NCBI GenBank assembly: GCA_029027985.1
Contig: CP119076.1
Location: forward strand, 3,160,422 to 3,224,421
Source: Klebsiella aerogenes
GTDB taxonomy: Bacteria > Pseudomonadota > Gammaproteobacteria > Enterobacterales > Enterobacteriaceae
Reading direction: 5' to 3'
Length of the DNA stretch: 64,000 nucleotides
Below are positions 20,251 through 29,396 of this stretch, in pieces. Both the position numbers and the translations under genes were made by a program. The notes under the pieces were generated by a model that was not told where the DNA came from, made no database searches, and saw only the letters and a list, made by a program, of their open reading frames with translations. The stretch's first letter is position 1; each line of letters begins with the position of its first letter.

Positions 20251-20697
20251 ATGCGTACCATTCTGAATATTTTGAACTTTGTTCTTGGCGGTTTTGCTAC
20301 CACGCTCGGTTGGTTATTGGCGACGTTGGTCAGCATCGTTCTGATCTTCACGTTACCGTTGACCCGTTCATGTTGGGAAATCACCAGGTTATCGCTTTTC
20401 CCCTACGGCAATGAAGCCATCCATGTTGATGAGCTGGAGCCGCAAGGGAAAAACAGCCTGTTAAACGCGGGCGGCACCATTCTGAACATTTTGTGGTTCA
20501 TGTTCTTTGGCTGGTGGTTGTGCCTGATGCACATCTTCAGCGGTATCGCTCAGTGTCTGACCATCATTGGTATCCCGGTAGGGATCGCCAACTTTAAAAT
20601 CGCCGCCATTGCGCTTTGGCCAGTAGGACGCCGCGTGGTCTCCGTTGAAACCGCTCGCGCCGCGCGCGAAGCCAATGCCCGTCGCCGCTTTCAGTAA
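20251..20697 (+). CDS. yccF: Inner-membrane protein YccF
   Basis: A 148-residue membrane protein of the YccF family. I chose ATG 20251 because AGAGGG precedes it by five bases; upstream in-frame starts lack such a site and would add a 25-residue non-family extension. Two membrane-spanning blocks are visible: an N-terminal one (FVLGGFATTLGWLLATLVSI) and a central pair around FFGWWLCLMHIFSGI and TIIGIPVGIA. Function is unknown. It sits 17 bases before yccS and is probably co-transcribed. Confidence 0.93.
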   Translation: MRTILNILNFVLGGFATTLGWLLATLVSIVLIFTLPLTRSCWEITRLSLFPYGNEAIHVDELEPQGKNSLLNAGGTILNILWFMFFGWWLCLMHIFSGIAQCLTIIGIPVGIANFKIAAIALWPVGRRVVSVETARAAREANARRRFQ

Positions 20698-20714
20698 TCG
20701 TACGGAACACAGTT

Positions 20715-22850
20715 ATGTTAAGCCCCCTGCTTCGCCGCTACACATGGAACAGCGCCTGGTTATATAACGCCAGGATATTTATCGCGCTTTGCGGCACAAC
20801 GGCTGTGCCATGGTGGATCGGCGAAGTCAAACTTACTATCCCACTGACTCTCGGCGTCGTCGCCGCGGCCTTAACCGACCTCGACGATCGGCTTTCCGGG
20901 CGACTGCGTAATCTGGCTATTACGCTGGTCTGTTTTTTTATTGCTTCCGCCTCGGTGGAGCTGCTCTTTCCGTGGCCATGGCTGTTCGCCATTGGCTTAA
21001 CCCTGTCCACTATCGGTTTTATTCTGCTCGGCGGGCTTGGACAACGCTATGCCACTATCGCATTCGGCGCCTTACTGATCGCCATTTACACCATGCTGGG
21101 GGTCACACTGTATAACAGCTGGTATCTGCAGCCGCTCTTTTTGCTGGCAGGCGCCATCTGGTACAACGTCCTGACTCTTGCCGGGCACCTTATTTTTCCG
21201 ATCCGCCCGCTGCAGGATAATCTCGCGCGCAGCTATGAACAGCTGGCGCACTATCTGGAGCTAAAATCGCGGCTGTTCGACCCGGATCTTGAAGATGAAA
21301 GCCAGGCGCCGCTGTACGATCTGGCGCTCGCCAATGGTAAACTGGTCACCACGCTCAACCAGACAAAGACTTCTCTACTGACGCGCTTGCGCGGAGACCG
21401 GGGACAACGCGGCACCCGCCGTACCTTGCAGTACTATTTTGTCGCCCAGGACATTCACGAACGCGCCAGTTCGTCGCATATTCAGTATCAGACGCTTCGT
21501 GACCATTTCCGCTATAGCGATGTCATGTTCCGCTTTCAGCGGATGCTTTCGATGCAGGCGCAGGCGTGCCAGAAACTGTCACGCGCCATCCTCCTGCGCA
21601 TCCCTTATCAGCATGACGCGCACTTTGAGCGCGCTTTTATGCACCTGGACGCCGCGCTGGATCGCGTACGCGCCAGCGGCGCGCCGCAAGAGCAAGTCAA
21701 AGCGCTGGGCTTTTTGCTCAATAACCTCCGGGCTATTGATGCGCAGTTGGCAACCATCGAATCGGTACAAACCAGCGTGCTCGCCAGCAACCACACCGAA
21801 AACCTGCTATCCGACGATCGTCCCAGCGGTTTTAGCGATATCTGGCTACGCTTGCGTAGCAACATGACGCCAGAATCCGCGCTGTTCCGCCACGCGGTGC
21901 GAATGTCGCTGGTGCTGTGCGCGGGATATGCCTTCATTCAGTTTACCGGACTCAACCACGGTTACTGGATTTTGCTTACCAGCCTGTTTGTTTGCCAGCC
22001 GAACTATAATGCCACCCGACATCGGCTAGCGCTGAGGATCATCGGTACGCTGATAGGCGTTGCGATTGGCCTGCCGGTATTGTTGCTGGTTCCCTCCGTT
22101 GAAGGCCAACTGCTGCTGATCGTCCTGACCGGAGTACTATTCTTTGCGTTTCGCAACGTACAGTACGCGCATGCCACGATGTTCATCACCCTACTGGTAT
22201 TGCTGTGCTTTAACCTGCTGGGCGAGGGATTCGAAGTCGCGCTACCGCGTATCCTCGATACCCTCATTGGCTGTGCTATCGCCTGGGCGGCGGTGACCTT
22301 TATCTGGCCGGATTGGAACTTCCGCAATCTCCCCCGCGTGTTGGATCAAGCCATCAATGCCAACTGCCGTTATCTGGATGCCATTCTTGAGCAATATCAC
22401 CAGGGCCGCGATAACCGTCTTGAGTATCGCGTTGCCCGGCGTAATGCGCACAACCGGGATAGCGAACTGGCGTCAGTGGTATCAAATCTGTCGACAGAGC
22501 CCAAAGCCGACGCCGAGATGCGCGAGACAGCATTCCGCCTGCTGTGTCTCAATCATACTTTCACCAGCTATATTTCAGCGCTAGGGGCGCACAGGGAAAA
22601 ACTGACAACCCCGGAAATACTGGCGTTACTGGATGATGCAGTCTGCTATGTCGATGATGCGCTGCACCACACGCCAGCGGACGAGCAGCGTGTCCAGCAG
22701 GCTCTCAACAATCTACAGGCGCGTATCCAGCATCTGGAACCGCGGGCCGATAGCAAAGAGCCGCTGGTCCTGCAGCAAGTCGGCCTTCTGCTCGCGTTAC
22801 TGCCGGAAATCTGCCGTCTGCAGCGCCAAGTGGCGGGTCAGCCGGAGTAA
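20715..22850 (+). CDS. yccS: Inner-membrane protein YccS (FUSC/aromatic-acid-exporter-like)
   Basis: A 711-residue member of the YccS/YhfK family, with two membrane blocks (about residues 20-155 and 395-525) that flank and precede cytoplasmic helical regions. The HWYILTTSLFVCQPNYxATRxR-type motif of the FUSC superfamily appears as GYWILLTSLFVCQPNYNATR. These proteins are predicted efflux or envelope components; no substrate is established to my knowledge. It follows yccF by 17 bases. Its 3' end overlaps the convergent sxy end by 13 bases. Confidence 0.93.
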   Translation: MLSPLLRRYTWNSAWLYNARIFIALCGTTAVPWWIGEVKLTIPLTLGVVAAALTDLDDRLSGRLRNLAITLVCFFIASASVELLFPWPWLFAIGLTLSTIGFILLGGLGQRYATIAFGALLIAIYTMLGVTLYNSWYLQPLFLLAGAIWYNVLTLAGHLIFPIRPLQDNLARSYEQLAHYLELKSRLFDPDLEDESQAPLYDLALANGKLVTTLNQTKTSLLTRLRGDRGQRGTRRTLQYYFVAQDIHERASSSHIQYQTLRDHFRYSDVMFRFQRMLSMQAQACQKLSRAILLRIPYQHDAHFERAFMHLDAALDRVRASGAPQEQVKALGFLLNNLRAIDAQLATIESVQTSVLASNHTENLLSDDRPSGFSDIWLRLRSNMTPESALFRHAVRMSLVLCAGYAFIQFTGLNHGYWILLTSLFVCQPNYNATRHRLALRIIGTLIGVAIGLPVLLLVPSVEGQLLLIVLTGVLFFAFRNVQYAHATMFITLLVLLCFNLLGEGFEVALPRILDTLIGCAIAWAAVTFIWPDWNFRNLPRVLDQAINANCRYLDAILEQYHQGRDNRLEYRVARRNAHNRDSELASVVSNLSTEPKADAEMRETAFRLLCLNHTFTSYISALGAHREKLTTPEILALLDDAVCYVDDALHHTPADEQRVQQALNNLQARIQHLEPRADSKEPLVLQQVGLLLALLPEICRLQRQVAGQPE

Positions 22851-23461
22851 TCATCTCCCCCGTATCCTTGTTCATTCGCCCACTCCCGCAGCTTCTGGCG
22901 CCTCAGCGCCGGGAGCGCGGCCGAGTGAATTCCAGCAATGGCTCCAGCCAGAGATTCAAGCACACTGATCGACAGCCCTTTATTCTGCTCCCGTAACTTT
23001 AACCAACTCTGTTCAGCACCGACTTCACGCAGCGTTTTCACATCAGTTATCCCGACATTGATCAGCATCAATTCCATATGGAAGCTGATATTAGGTAAAT
23101 CTTTCAGCCTGCCGGAATCGCGCTGATGCCGCTTTTCACTGAGAGCCGTATGCAGCGACAGCGCTGACAGGTGGTAAAGCATTTTACTGTCCTGCCATAA
23201 CTCTTCGCCTATACGATAATATTTAAGCGCCACCGGCCGGCCATTCTTACGCATGGTGAGCATCGGGCTACGATGCTCAACCCGGTACGCCGCACTTTGT
23301 TCGCAAACCCGAAGGTATATTTCGCCCTCTGCCACCATGGCAAAAACGGTATTCTCTATCGCCAGGCTATAGCCGCCGAACAATGGCCGGCTGCTCATTT
23401 TGCCTAGTGGAGAAAGGCACTCCTGAAGCTGGAGGAACCGTAGTTTGGAAATTTTCTTCAT
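22838..23461 (-). CDS. sxy: Sxy/TfoX competence and CRP-S regulon activator
   Basis: A 207-residue regulator that helps CRP activate CRP-S promoters of competence (DNA uptake) genes. I chose ATG 23461 (MKKISKLRF), which has AAAGGA eight bases upstream and gives the family length; a longer frame adds 36 unlike residues. The TfoX N-terminal domain (RPLFGGYSLAIENTVFAMVA, then EIYLRVCEQSA) and C-terminal helix-hairpin region (RLKDLPNISF, then GITDVKTLREVGAEQSWLKL) are visible. Conservation with E. coli is moderate, as is normal for this protein. The 441-base gap to sulA carries its upstream region, in which I found no clear CRP-S site. Confidence 0.93.
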   Translation of the reverse strand: MKKISKLRFLQLQECLSPLGKMSSRPLFGGYSLAIENTVFAMVAEGEIYLRVCEQSAAYRVEHRSPMLTMRKNGRPVALKYYRIGEELWQDSKMLYHLSALSLHTALSEKRHQRDSGRLKDLPNISFHMELMLINVGITDVKTLREVGAEQSWLKLREQNKGLSISVLESLAGAIAGIHSAALPALRRQKLREWANEQGYGGDDYSG

Positions 23462-23739
23462 GATCATTCCTTTGTTAATCATGTAAATAGAAATAATTTT
23501 ATTAACGGATCCGTTATCAAAGAAAATAAGTGAGTTCTTTTTGCGCAGCAAGATGAATTTTGCCTTCAACTCAATCAGGTCGCGGTTTTGCGAGGCGCTT
23601 TCAGGAAATAGTTATTCTGCAAATCGCGTTACAGAGACTCGCTGAATACATAAACACCGTTAATTGATGTCCAGCATATTGATGCCTGCGGCATCAAGGC
23701 CTGGAATCGGTATCAAAAGCGAAAAGGAAGGAGGTCATC

Positions 23740-23808
23740 TTGATTGATATATGCAACAGTAGCGATGGGCTCATACCAATACGCCGCGATGCCCAACGGC
23801 CTGGATGA
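23740..23808 (+). CDS. Possible 22-codon open frame behind a near-consensus ribosome binding site
   Basis: AAGGAGGT (23728-23735), almost the full anti-Shine-Dalgarno complement, lies four bases before a TTG at 23740 that opens 22 codons (LIDICNSSDGLIPIRRDAQR and two more) before TGA. It lies between sxy and the sulA promoter. There is no known homologue in my memory, and the TTG start and short length make it speculative. Confidence 0.2.
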   Translation: MIDICNSSDGLIPIRRDAQRPG

Positions 23809-23839
23809 ATAAAATGTGTTCAGGAAGCGGAAAATGAGG

Positions 23840-23882
23840 TTGACGTCTCCCCCTGGCGGATATACTGTATATGCATACAGTA
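23840..23882 (+). promoter_or_regulatory. sulA promoter with LexA box
   Basis: A -35 element TTGACG (23840-23845), 17-base spacer and -10 TACTGT (23863-23868) overlap a full LexA box TACTGTATATGCATACAGTA (23863-23882; CTGT-N8-ACAG is perfect). LexA bound here would block RNA polymerase directly, giving tight SOS control of sulA as in E. coli. Confidence 0.93.
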
Positions 23883-23902
23883 ACTCACAGGCGAGATAAA
23901 CT

Positions 23903-24412
23903 ATGTTTACTTCAGCTCACGCAAATCGTTCACCACTGACTTCTGCTTCAGTACGTCGCCCTTCGCACAGCGTCGTCGAACATCCAGCCACTGGGCTGAT
24001 TAGTGAAATAGTCTATCGCGAAGATCAACCCATGATGACGCAGCTTTTGCTGCTACCTTTATTACAGCAGTTGGGTCAGCAGTCACGCTGGCAACTTTGG
24101 CTCACGCCACAGCAAAAACTGAGTAAGGAATGGGTTCAGTCTTCAGGCCTGCCACTATCTAAAGTCATGCAGATTAGCCAGATGTCCCCTTACCACACCC
24201 TGGAATCAATGATTCGCGCCCTACGTACCGGAAATTATAGCGTGGTTATCGGTTGGTTGGCGGATGAACTAACAGAAGAAGAGCATGAACGCCTGGCGAT
24301 TGCCGCTGAAGAAGGTCACGCAATGGGCTTTATCATGCGTCCAGTGAGAAATACAAACCAGCCCGGAAGACAATTAAACGGGCTAAAAATTCACTCTAAT
24401 TTGTATCATTGA
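23903..24412 (+). CDS. sulA: SOS cell division inhibitor SulA
   Basis: A 169-residue inhibitor that binds FtsZ and stops septation during DNA damage. The conserved core ([55 protein letters not shown]) matches the family; the N-terminal ~30 residues are variable. The C-terminus ends in ...SNLYH, the type of tail recognised by Lon. A LexA box covers its promoter 20 bases upstream. Length matches E. coli SulA. Confidence 0.96.
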   Translation: MFTSAHANRSPLTSASVRRPSHSVVEHPATGLISEIVYREDQPMMTQLLLLPLLQQLGQQSRWQLWLTPQQKLSKEWVQSSGLPLSKVMQISQMSPYHTLESMIRALRTGNYSVVIGWLADELTEEEHERLAIAAEEGHAMGFIMRPVRNTNQPGRQLNGLKIHSNLYH

Positions 24413-24634
24413 GTTGATTTAGGATTAATCCTGGAATTTTTTTTGCTTATCCAAAAACACCTTAAGGAATAGGGGTATTTTTACAAAGATCCCTGTGTGG
24501 TGCGGTTTCGCGACATTTGATGACGTTCACAAATTAACCATATTTGTTAAATATTGTGTATACAACCCTTTTTTTTCATATGCCTGACCGAGTTCACACT
24601 TGTAAGTTTCTAACTAAGTTGTAGACTTTACATC

Positions 24635-24764
24635 GCCAGGGGTGATCGGCTTACGCTGCATGTATCAGCATAGTTAACAACAAGTCACGCCCCCGGTGAA
24701 GGATTTAACCGTGAGGTCTTATGTACCTTCATGGCGAATTTTGGATGATAATGAGGCGCAAAAA
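24635..24764 (+). promoter_or_regulatory. ompA 5' untranslated region
   Basis: About 130 bases from the likely start of transcription (near GCCAGGGG) to the ompA ATG. Blocks CCCCGGTGAAGGATTTAACC, CATGGCG and TTTTGGATGATAA are shared with the E. coli leader, which stabilises the message and is the target of the small RNA MicA near the AGGCG ribosome binding site. The stretch 24413-24634 upstream is AT-rich promoter DNA with no gene that I can support. Confidence 0.7.
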
Positions 24765-25817
24765 ATGAAAAAGACAGCTATCGCGATTGCAGTGGCACTG
24801 GCTGGCTTCGCTACCGTAGCGCAGGCCGCTCCGAAAGATAACACCTGGTATGCAGGTGGTAAACTGGGTTGGTCTCAGTTCCATGACACCGGCTGGTACA
24901 ACAGCAACCTGAACAACAATGGTCCGACCCACGAAAGCCAACTGGGTGCTGGTGCGTTCGGTGGTTATCAGGTTAACCCGTACCTCGGTTTCGAAATGGG
25001 TTACGATTGGCTGGGCCGTATGCCGTACAAAGGCGACAAAGTTAACGGCGCATTCAAAGCTCAGGGCGTTCAGCTGACCGCTAAACTGGGTTACCCGATC
25101 ACTGATGATCTGGACATCTACACCCGTCTGGGCGGCATGGTATGGCGCGCTGACTCCAGCAACAGCATCGCTGGCGACAACCATGACACCGGCGTTTCCC
25201 CTGTATTCGCAGGCGGCGTTGAGTGGGCTGTTACTCGTGACATCGCTACCCGTCTGGAATACCAGTGGGTTAACAACATCGGCGACGCAGGCACTGTAGG
25301 CGTTCGTCCGGACAACGGCATGCTGAGCGTTGGTGTTTCCTACCGTTTCGGTCAGGAAGACAATGCACCGGTTGTAGCTCCGGCTCCAGCTCCGGCTCCG
25401 GAAGTCACCACCAAGACCTTCACCCTGAAGTCTGACGTTCTGTTCAACTTCAACAAAGCAACTCTGAAGCCAGAAGGTCAGCAGGCTCTGGATCAGCTGT
25501 ACACCCAGCTGAGCAACATGGACCCGAAAGACGGTTCTGCCGTTGTTCTGGGTTACACCGACCGCATCGGTTCCGAGCAGTACAACCAGAAACTGTCTGA
25601 GAAACGTGCTCAGTCCGTTGTTGACTACCTCGTAGCTAAAGGTATCCCTTCTAACAAGATCTCTGCTCGCGGTATGGGCAAAGCAGATCCGGTTACCGGC
25701 AACACCTGTGACAACGTGAAAGCTCGCGCTGCACTGATCGACTGCCTGGCTCCGGATCGTCGCGTAGCGATCGAAGTTAAAGGTTACAAAGACGTAGTAA
25801 CTCAGCCGCAGGCTTAA
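24765..25817 (+). CDS. ompA: Outer-membrane protein A
   Basis: A 350-residue major outer-membrane protein. I chose ATG 24765 with AGGCG six bases upstream; an in-frame start 69 bases earlier lies in the known leader. A 21-residue signal peptide ends [11 protein letters not shown]. An eight-strand beta-barrel (about residues 22-192) follows, then an Ala-Pro hinge ([12 protein letters not shown]) and the periplasmic OmpA domain that binds peptidoglycan ([41 protein letters not shown]). External loops ([29 protein letters not shown]) differ from E. coli, as expected for surface-exposed parts. Codon use is that of a highly expressed gene. Confidence 0.98.
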   Translation: MKKTAIAIAVALAGFATVAQAAPKDNTWYAGGKLGWSQFHDTGWYNSNLNNNGPTHESQLGAGAFGGYQVNPYLGFEMGYDWLGRMPYKGDKVNGAFKAQGVQLTAKLGYPITDDLDIYTRLGGMVWRADSSNSIAGDNHDTGVSPVFAGGVEWAVTRDIATRLEYQWVNNIGDAGTVGVRPDNGMLSVGVSYRFGQEDNAPVVAPAPAPAPEVTTKTFTLKSDVLFNFNKATLKPEGQQALDQLYTQLSNMDPKDGSAVVLGYTDRIGSEQYNQKLSEKRAQSVVDYLVAKGIPSNKISARGMGKADPVTGNTCDNVKARAALIDCLAPDRRVAIEVKGYKDVVTQPQA

Positions 25818-25829
25818 GTTTCCTACGAT

Positions 25830-25859
25830 AAAAAACCCCGCTGATGCGGGGTTTTTTTT
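25830..25859. terminator. ompA intrinsic terminator (bidirectional)
   Basis: AAAAACCCCGC-TGAT-GCGGGGTTTTTTTT: a strong GC stem with T-runs on both strands, 13 bases after the ompA stop. It can also end the convergent matP message. Confidence 0.95.
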
Positions 25860-25906
25860 GGTCTGAATTTGGCGTCTGATGTAAGAATCGGGCTCGTCGT
25901 ATCTGG

Positions 25907-26365
25907 TTAACCCTGTTCTTTACCTAACAACACCTGCAGATCGTGCTTCAGGCTCGACATCTTGCTGGCATATTTTTCTTTATGCTCGGCATCTTCAATC
26001 AGCTGTACGATGGTTTCCGATAACGTCTTTCCTCGCCGTTGCGCAAGCCCTGCCAGACGTTGCCAAACGACGAACTCCAGATCGATAGATTTTTTCCGCG
26101 TGTGTTGATGCTCAGCATTAAAATGACGCTTGCGGCGCGCACGGATAGTCTGTTTCATCCGGTTCACGAGCTCCGGATTCATATGCTGATCAATCCAGGT
26201 GTTCACCAGAACAGGTTCATTCTCGAGCGTCAGCAAGACATCGACCGCGGCTTGCGCAGCGCTGGCTTCAATGTAGCGGGTAATCAGTTCACCTTCCCGG
26301 TGCTTCTTTACCAGATATTTCCATTTCCAGCCGCTTTCAAGGTTTTCCAGTTGTTGATATTTCAT
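25907..26365 (-). CDS. matP: Macrodomain Ter protein MatP
   Basis: A 152-residue DNA-binding protein that organises the Ter macrodomain by binding matS sites and linking them to the divisome. The N-terminal helical half ([20 protein letters not shown]) and C-terminal ribbon-helix-helix ([33 protein letters not shown]) match the family. It is convergent with ompA and divergent from lonH. I found no matS site (GTGACRNYGTCAC) in the parts of the window that I scanned. Confidence 0.97.
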   Translation of the reverse strand: MKYQQLENLESGWKWKYLVKKHREGELITRYIEASAAQAAVDVLLTLENEPVLVNTWIDQHMNPELVNRMKQTIRARRKRHFNAEHQHTRKKSIDLEFVVWQRLAGLAQRRGKTLSETIVQLIEDAEHKEKYASKMSSLKHDLQVLLGKEQG

Positions 26366-26510
26366 TGCGATCTCAATGTGACCGTGTAACTCATTTCAGG
26401 ATATCAGTTTTTTCTGGATGTGCTGAGAATAAATCATCTTTCGTGATGTGGACAGTCCCATTATCACGGCGATAAACGCAATCCTCCGTGTGCTCAGACG
26501 CGGCATCGGG

Positions 26511-26516
26511 TATAAT
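26511..26516 (+). promoter_or_regulatory. Candidate lonH -10 element
   Basis: A perfect TATAAT within GGGTATAATCGCT, 35 bases before the TTG start of lonH. The -35 region at 17-base spacing is weak. Confidence 0.55.
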
Positions 26517-26550
26517 CGCTCGTTTTACATCTGACTAAAAAACAGCGACT

Positions 26551-28308
26551 TTGACCATTACGAAACTTACCCGAAACGACCTCGCTCCTGATACGGAAAG
26601 TTATCAGGCGCTGTTTACCCAGGTCAATCTCGCCGAAGCAGAGGAGTCCCTCGCCGGCGATCTACAACCCCGTTTATTTTATGCGCTGGAGCAGCTGCTG
26701 ATCACTCCAGCCATTTCGTCATTTATGCTGGTGAAGGCGCCGGAAGAGCCAGAATATCTGCAATGGGTTGCCGCAGCCGCCCGTAGCCTGCATCAACCGA
26801 CATCCCCGCTGTACGGCGTACGTTATCAGATCAACGGCGGCAACGTCACCATGTCGCCAGCGCAAAGCGCAGAAGACAACTTTGCCAGCACAGGGCCGGT
26901 TGAGTCCGCAGACTGGGTTGAAGCGGAACAGTTATTCGGCTGCGTACGCCAGTTTAACGGCGAAGTTTCCCTGCAGCCGGGGCTGGTTCACCGTGCGAAC
27001 GGCGGTGTTCTGCTGCTCTCCTTGCGCGCATTGCTGGCCCAGCCGCTGCTCTGGATGCGCCTTAAGAATATGGTGACCCGTCAACGCTTTGACTGGTTGT
27101 CTATCGATGAATCCCGCCCCCTGCCCGTCAGCATTCCGTCAATGCCGCTAAACCTGAGAATTATTCTGGTCGGCGAGCGCGATTCACTGGCTGATTTCCA
27201 GGATATGGAGCCCGAGCTCGCCGCGCAGGCAATTTACAGTGAGTATGAGGATAACCTGCAAATCGCCGATGCTGACACCCTGAAGCTTTGGTGCCAATGG
27301 GTATGGCAGAATGCGCGCCAGCTCTCACTACCGGGGCCGGCTGCTGACGCCTGGCCGCTGCTGATTGACGAAGGCGCGCGTGATACCGGCGATCAGGAAA
27401 CGCTACCGCTGTGTCCGCTGTGGATTGCTCGCCAGCTGCGCGAAGCGGCAGCGTTCTGCGAAGGTGAACAGGTTAGCGGCGAAGAGATGCGAACCATGCT
27501 GGAACGCCGCGAGTGGCGAGAAGGTTATCTGGCTGAGCGAATGCGCGACGAAATTCTGCTGGAGCAAATCCTGATTGATACAGAAGGCGAATGCGTCGGC
27601 CAAATCAACGCCCTGTCAGTGATTGAATTCCCGGGCCATCCGCGCGCATTTGGCGAACCTTCGCGTATCAGCTGCGTGGTGCATGTCGGCGACGGTGAAT
27701 TTGTCGATATAGAACGCAAAGCCGAACTGGGGGGCAATATCCACGCCAAAGGCATGATGATCATGCAGGCGTTTATTATGTCTGAGCTCGAACTCGACCA
27801 GCAGCTACCGTTCACTGCATCGCTGACTTTTGAACAATCCTATAGCGAAGTGGATGGCGATAGCGCTTCGATGGCCGAACTGTGCGCCCTTATCAGCGCG
27901 TTAGCCAACGTGCCAATCAACCAAAGCATCGCCATTACCGGCTCGGTCGATCAATTTGGTCGCGTACAACCGGTCGGCGGGCTGAACGAGAAGATTGAAG
28001 GCTTCTTCACCATCTGCCAGCAGCGTGGATTAACAGGCAAACAGGGCGTCATTATCCCGGCCGCCAACGTACGCCATCTGTGCCTTACGCAGGAACTACG
28101 CCAGGCGGTCGCTGACGAGCAATTCTTTATCTGGGCCGTTGAAGACGTGACTGAAGCCTTGCCGATTCTTACCCAGCTGCTGTGGGATGGTGAAGGACAA
28201 ACCTTACGGCAAACCATTCTGGAACGGATTGCACAAGCGACGCAACAAGAGACTCGCCATCGCTTTCCATGGCCGCTACGCTGGTTAGGCGGGTCAGGTT
28301 CGAACTGA
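26551..28308 (+). CDS. lonH: Lon-like protease homologue LonH (YcbZ)
   Basis: A 585-residue protein with a Lon-type proteolytic domain at its C-terminus; the start is TTG, as in E. coli ycbZ. The Ser-Lys catalytic dyad of Lon proteases is present: Ser438 in DGDSAS and Lys481 in GGLNEKIEGF. The N-terminal ~350 residues are an AAA-like region in which no clear Walker A motif is visible. Its physiological role is not well defined. Its last codons abut the FadR and FabR sites of the next gene, fabA, 69 bases downstream. Confidence 0.95.
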   Translation: MTITKLTRNDLAPDTESYQALFTQVNLAEAEESLAGDLQPRLFYALEQLLITPAISSFMLVKAPEEPEYLQWVAAAARSLHQPTSPLYGVRYQINGGNVTMSPAQSAEDNFASTGPVESADWVEAEQLFGCVRQFNGEVSLQPGLVHRANGGVLLLSLRALLAQPLLWMRLKNMVTRQRFDWLSIDESRPLPVSIPSMPLNLRIILVGERDSLADFQDMEPELAAQAIYSEYEDNLQIADADTLKLWCQWVWQNARQLSLPGPAADAWPLLIDEGARDTGDQETLPLCPLWIARQLREAAAFCEGEQVSGEEMRTMLERREWREGYLAERMRDEILLEQILIDTEGECVGQINALSVIEFPGHPRAFGEPSRISCVVHVGDGEFVDIERKAELGGNIHAKGMMIMQAFIMSELELDQQLPFTASLTFEQSYSEVDGDSASMAELCALISALANVPINQSIAITGSVDQFGRVQPVGGLNEKIEGFFTICQQRGLTGKQGVIIPAANVRHLCLTQELRQAVADEQFFIWAVEDVTEALPILTQLLWDGEGQTLRQTILERIAQATQQETRHRFPWPLRWLGGSGSN

Positions 28309-28319
28309 TCGGACTTGTT
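28303..28319 (+). promoter_or_regulatory. FadR-binding site of fabA
   Basis: AACTGATCGGACTTGTT matches the FadR operator that activates fabA in E. coli. It overlaps the lonH stop codon (28306-28308), so the fabA activator site is embedded in the neighbouring coding end. Confidence 0.85.
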
Positions 28320-28320
28320 C

Positions 28321-28338
28321 AGCTTACACGTGTTAGCT
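28321..28338 (+). promoter_or_regulatory. FabR-binding site of fabA
   Basis: AGCTTACACGTGTTAGCT is a near-palindrome of the FabR (unsaturated fatty acid repressor) type and sits directly after the FadR site, as in E. coli. Together the two sites let fabA respond to long-chain acyl-CoA and to the balance of saturated and unsaturated acyl groups. Confidence 0.85.
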
Positions 28339-28377
28339 ATCCTGCGTCCCGAACTCAAAATAAGGCTTACTGAAAAC

Positions 28378-28896
28378 ATGGTAGATAAACGCGAATCCTA
28401 TACGAAAGAAGATCTTCTTGCCTCTGGTCGTGGTGAACTGTTTGGCGCGAAAGGCCCGCAACTGCCGGCTCCGAGCATGCTGATGATGGACCGCGTCGTC
28501 AAGATGACCGAGGCCGGCGGCAACTACGACAAAGGTTATGTTGAAGCAGAGCTCGACATCAACCCGGACCTGTGGTTCTTCGGCTGCCACTTTATCGGCG
28601 ATCCGGTAATGCCTGGCTGTCTGGGTCTGGACGCAATGTGGCAGTTGGTTGGCTTCTATCTGGGCTGGCTGGGCGGCGAAGGCAAAGGCCGCGCGCTGGG
28701 CGTGGGTGAAGTTAAATTTACCGGCCAGGTTCTGCCGACGGCGAAAAAAGTCACCTACCGTATCCACTTCAAACGCATCGTCAACCGTCGCCTGATCATG
28801 GGCCTGGCGGACGGCGAAGTGCTGGTCGATGGTCGTCTGATCTACTCAGCAACCGACCTGAAAGTGGGTCTGTTCCAGGATACTTCCGCGTTCTGA
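28378..28896 (+). CDS. fabA: 3-hydroxydecanoyl-ACP dehydratase/isomerase
   Basis: A 172-residue enzyme of type II fatty acid synthesis that dehydrates 3-hydroxydecanoyl-ACP and isomerises trans-2- to cis-3-decenoyl-ACP, the branch point for unsaturated fatty acids. I chose ATG 28378 ([12 protein letters not shown]), giving the exact family length; a longer frame from 28315 lies in the regulatory region. The hot-dog fold active-site His71 (GCHFIGDP) and Asp85 (CLGLDAMWQ) are present (numbering includes Met1). Confidence 0.98.
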   Translation: MVDKRESYTKEDLLASGRGELFGAKGPQLPAPSMLMMDRVVKMTEAGGNYDKGYVEAELDINPDLWFFGCHFIGDPVMPGCLGLDAMWQLVGFYLGWLGGEGKGRALGVGEVKFTGQVLPTAKKVTYRIHFKRIVNRRLIMGLADGEVLVDGRLIYSATDLKVGLFQDTSAF

Positions 28897-28931
28897 TTTA
28901 CCTTACGTATGTACCCTAAGGTATAAAAGGC

Positions 28932-28963
28932 GAAGCCTTCGCAGAGCGAAGGCTTCTTTTTTT
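28932..28963. terminator. fabA intrinsic terminator
   Basis: GAAGCCTTCGC-AGA-GCGAAGGCTTC, a perfect 11-base stem followed by seven T residues on the plus strand. It ends fabA and lies 11 bases beyond the convergent rmf stop, where the T-run on the minus strand is short. Confidence 0.93.
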
Positions 28964-28973
28964 AAAGAGACAG

Positions 28974-29141
28974 TCAGGCAGTTTGCACCCTGTCCTCCAT
29001 GGCTTCTCGCCAACCTCCTAGCCAATGGGACCTCTGATTCAGGGTCTGGTAGGGACACATTTCTTTTGATCGACCGGTAATGCCGGCCTGATATCCACGC
29101 TGATGTGCCCGTTCCAGGCGATCTCGTTTTTGTCTCTTCAT
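28974..29141 (-). CDS. rmf: Ribosome modulation factor RMF
   Basis: A 55-residue basic protein (MKRQKRDRLERAHQRGYQAG, ...KEMCPYQTLNQRSHWLGGWR) that dimerises 70S ribosomes into inactive 100S particles in stationary phase. Residues 1-48 match E. coli RMF nearly throughout; the last few (EDRVQTA) differ. A longer frame in another phase overlaps it and is a shadow. It lies in its usual place between fabA and pqiC, convergent with fabA. Confidence 0.97.
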   Translation of the reverse strand: MKRQKRDRLERAHQRGYQAGITGRSKEMCPYQTLNQRSHWLGGWREAMEDRVQTA

Positions 29142-29342
29142 GCCTCGTTTCCCTCATTATTTGATCTGGTGGAAAAGAAAACAGTGGTCACTAAATATGC
29201 AGCCACGTATAACCTTTACCGCGAAACAGAGGCAGCGTCAATGCGCAAAATTCACGCCATTGTCATATTTGTGAGCTATATGAAAGTTCATTTGTACAAA
29301 AATCGTGAACCAGCACAACTAACAATCTGACATGGCAAATAA

Positions 29343-29379
29343 AAAAGCCGCTGCGATTTTTGACGTCGCTGCGGCTTTT
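29343..29379. terminator. Terminator of the uup-pqiABC operon (bidirectional)
   Basis: AAAAGCCGCTGCGA and TCGCTGCGGCTTTT pair with one internal mismatch around a nine-base loop, with A and T runs on both sides. It lies 18 bases after the pqiC stop and also insulates rmf. The rest of 29142-29396 is the rmf upstream region, with no other gene seen. Confidence 0.85.
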
Positions 29380-29396
29380 ATTTTTATTCATTTTAC

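Noticed and set aside
23570-23640. TCGCGGTTTTGCGA as a CRP-S site for sxy
   Set aside because: The half-sites are in the opposite orientation (TCGC-N6-GCGA, not TGCGA-N6-TCGCA).
25907-26365. matS sites near matP
   Set aside because: GTGACCGTGTAAC near 26385 is only a partial match to GTGACRNYGTCAC, and I found no full match.
28903-29157. An 84-codon minus-strand frame at the rmf position
   Set aside because: It is in a different phase from the 55-codon rmf frame, which matches the known protein almost throughout.
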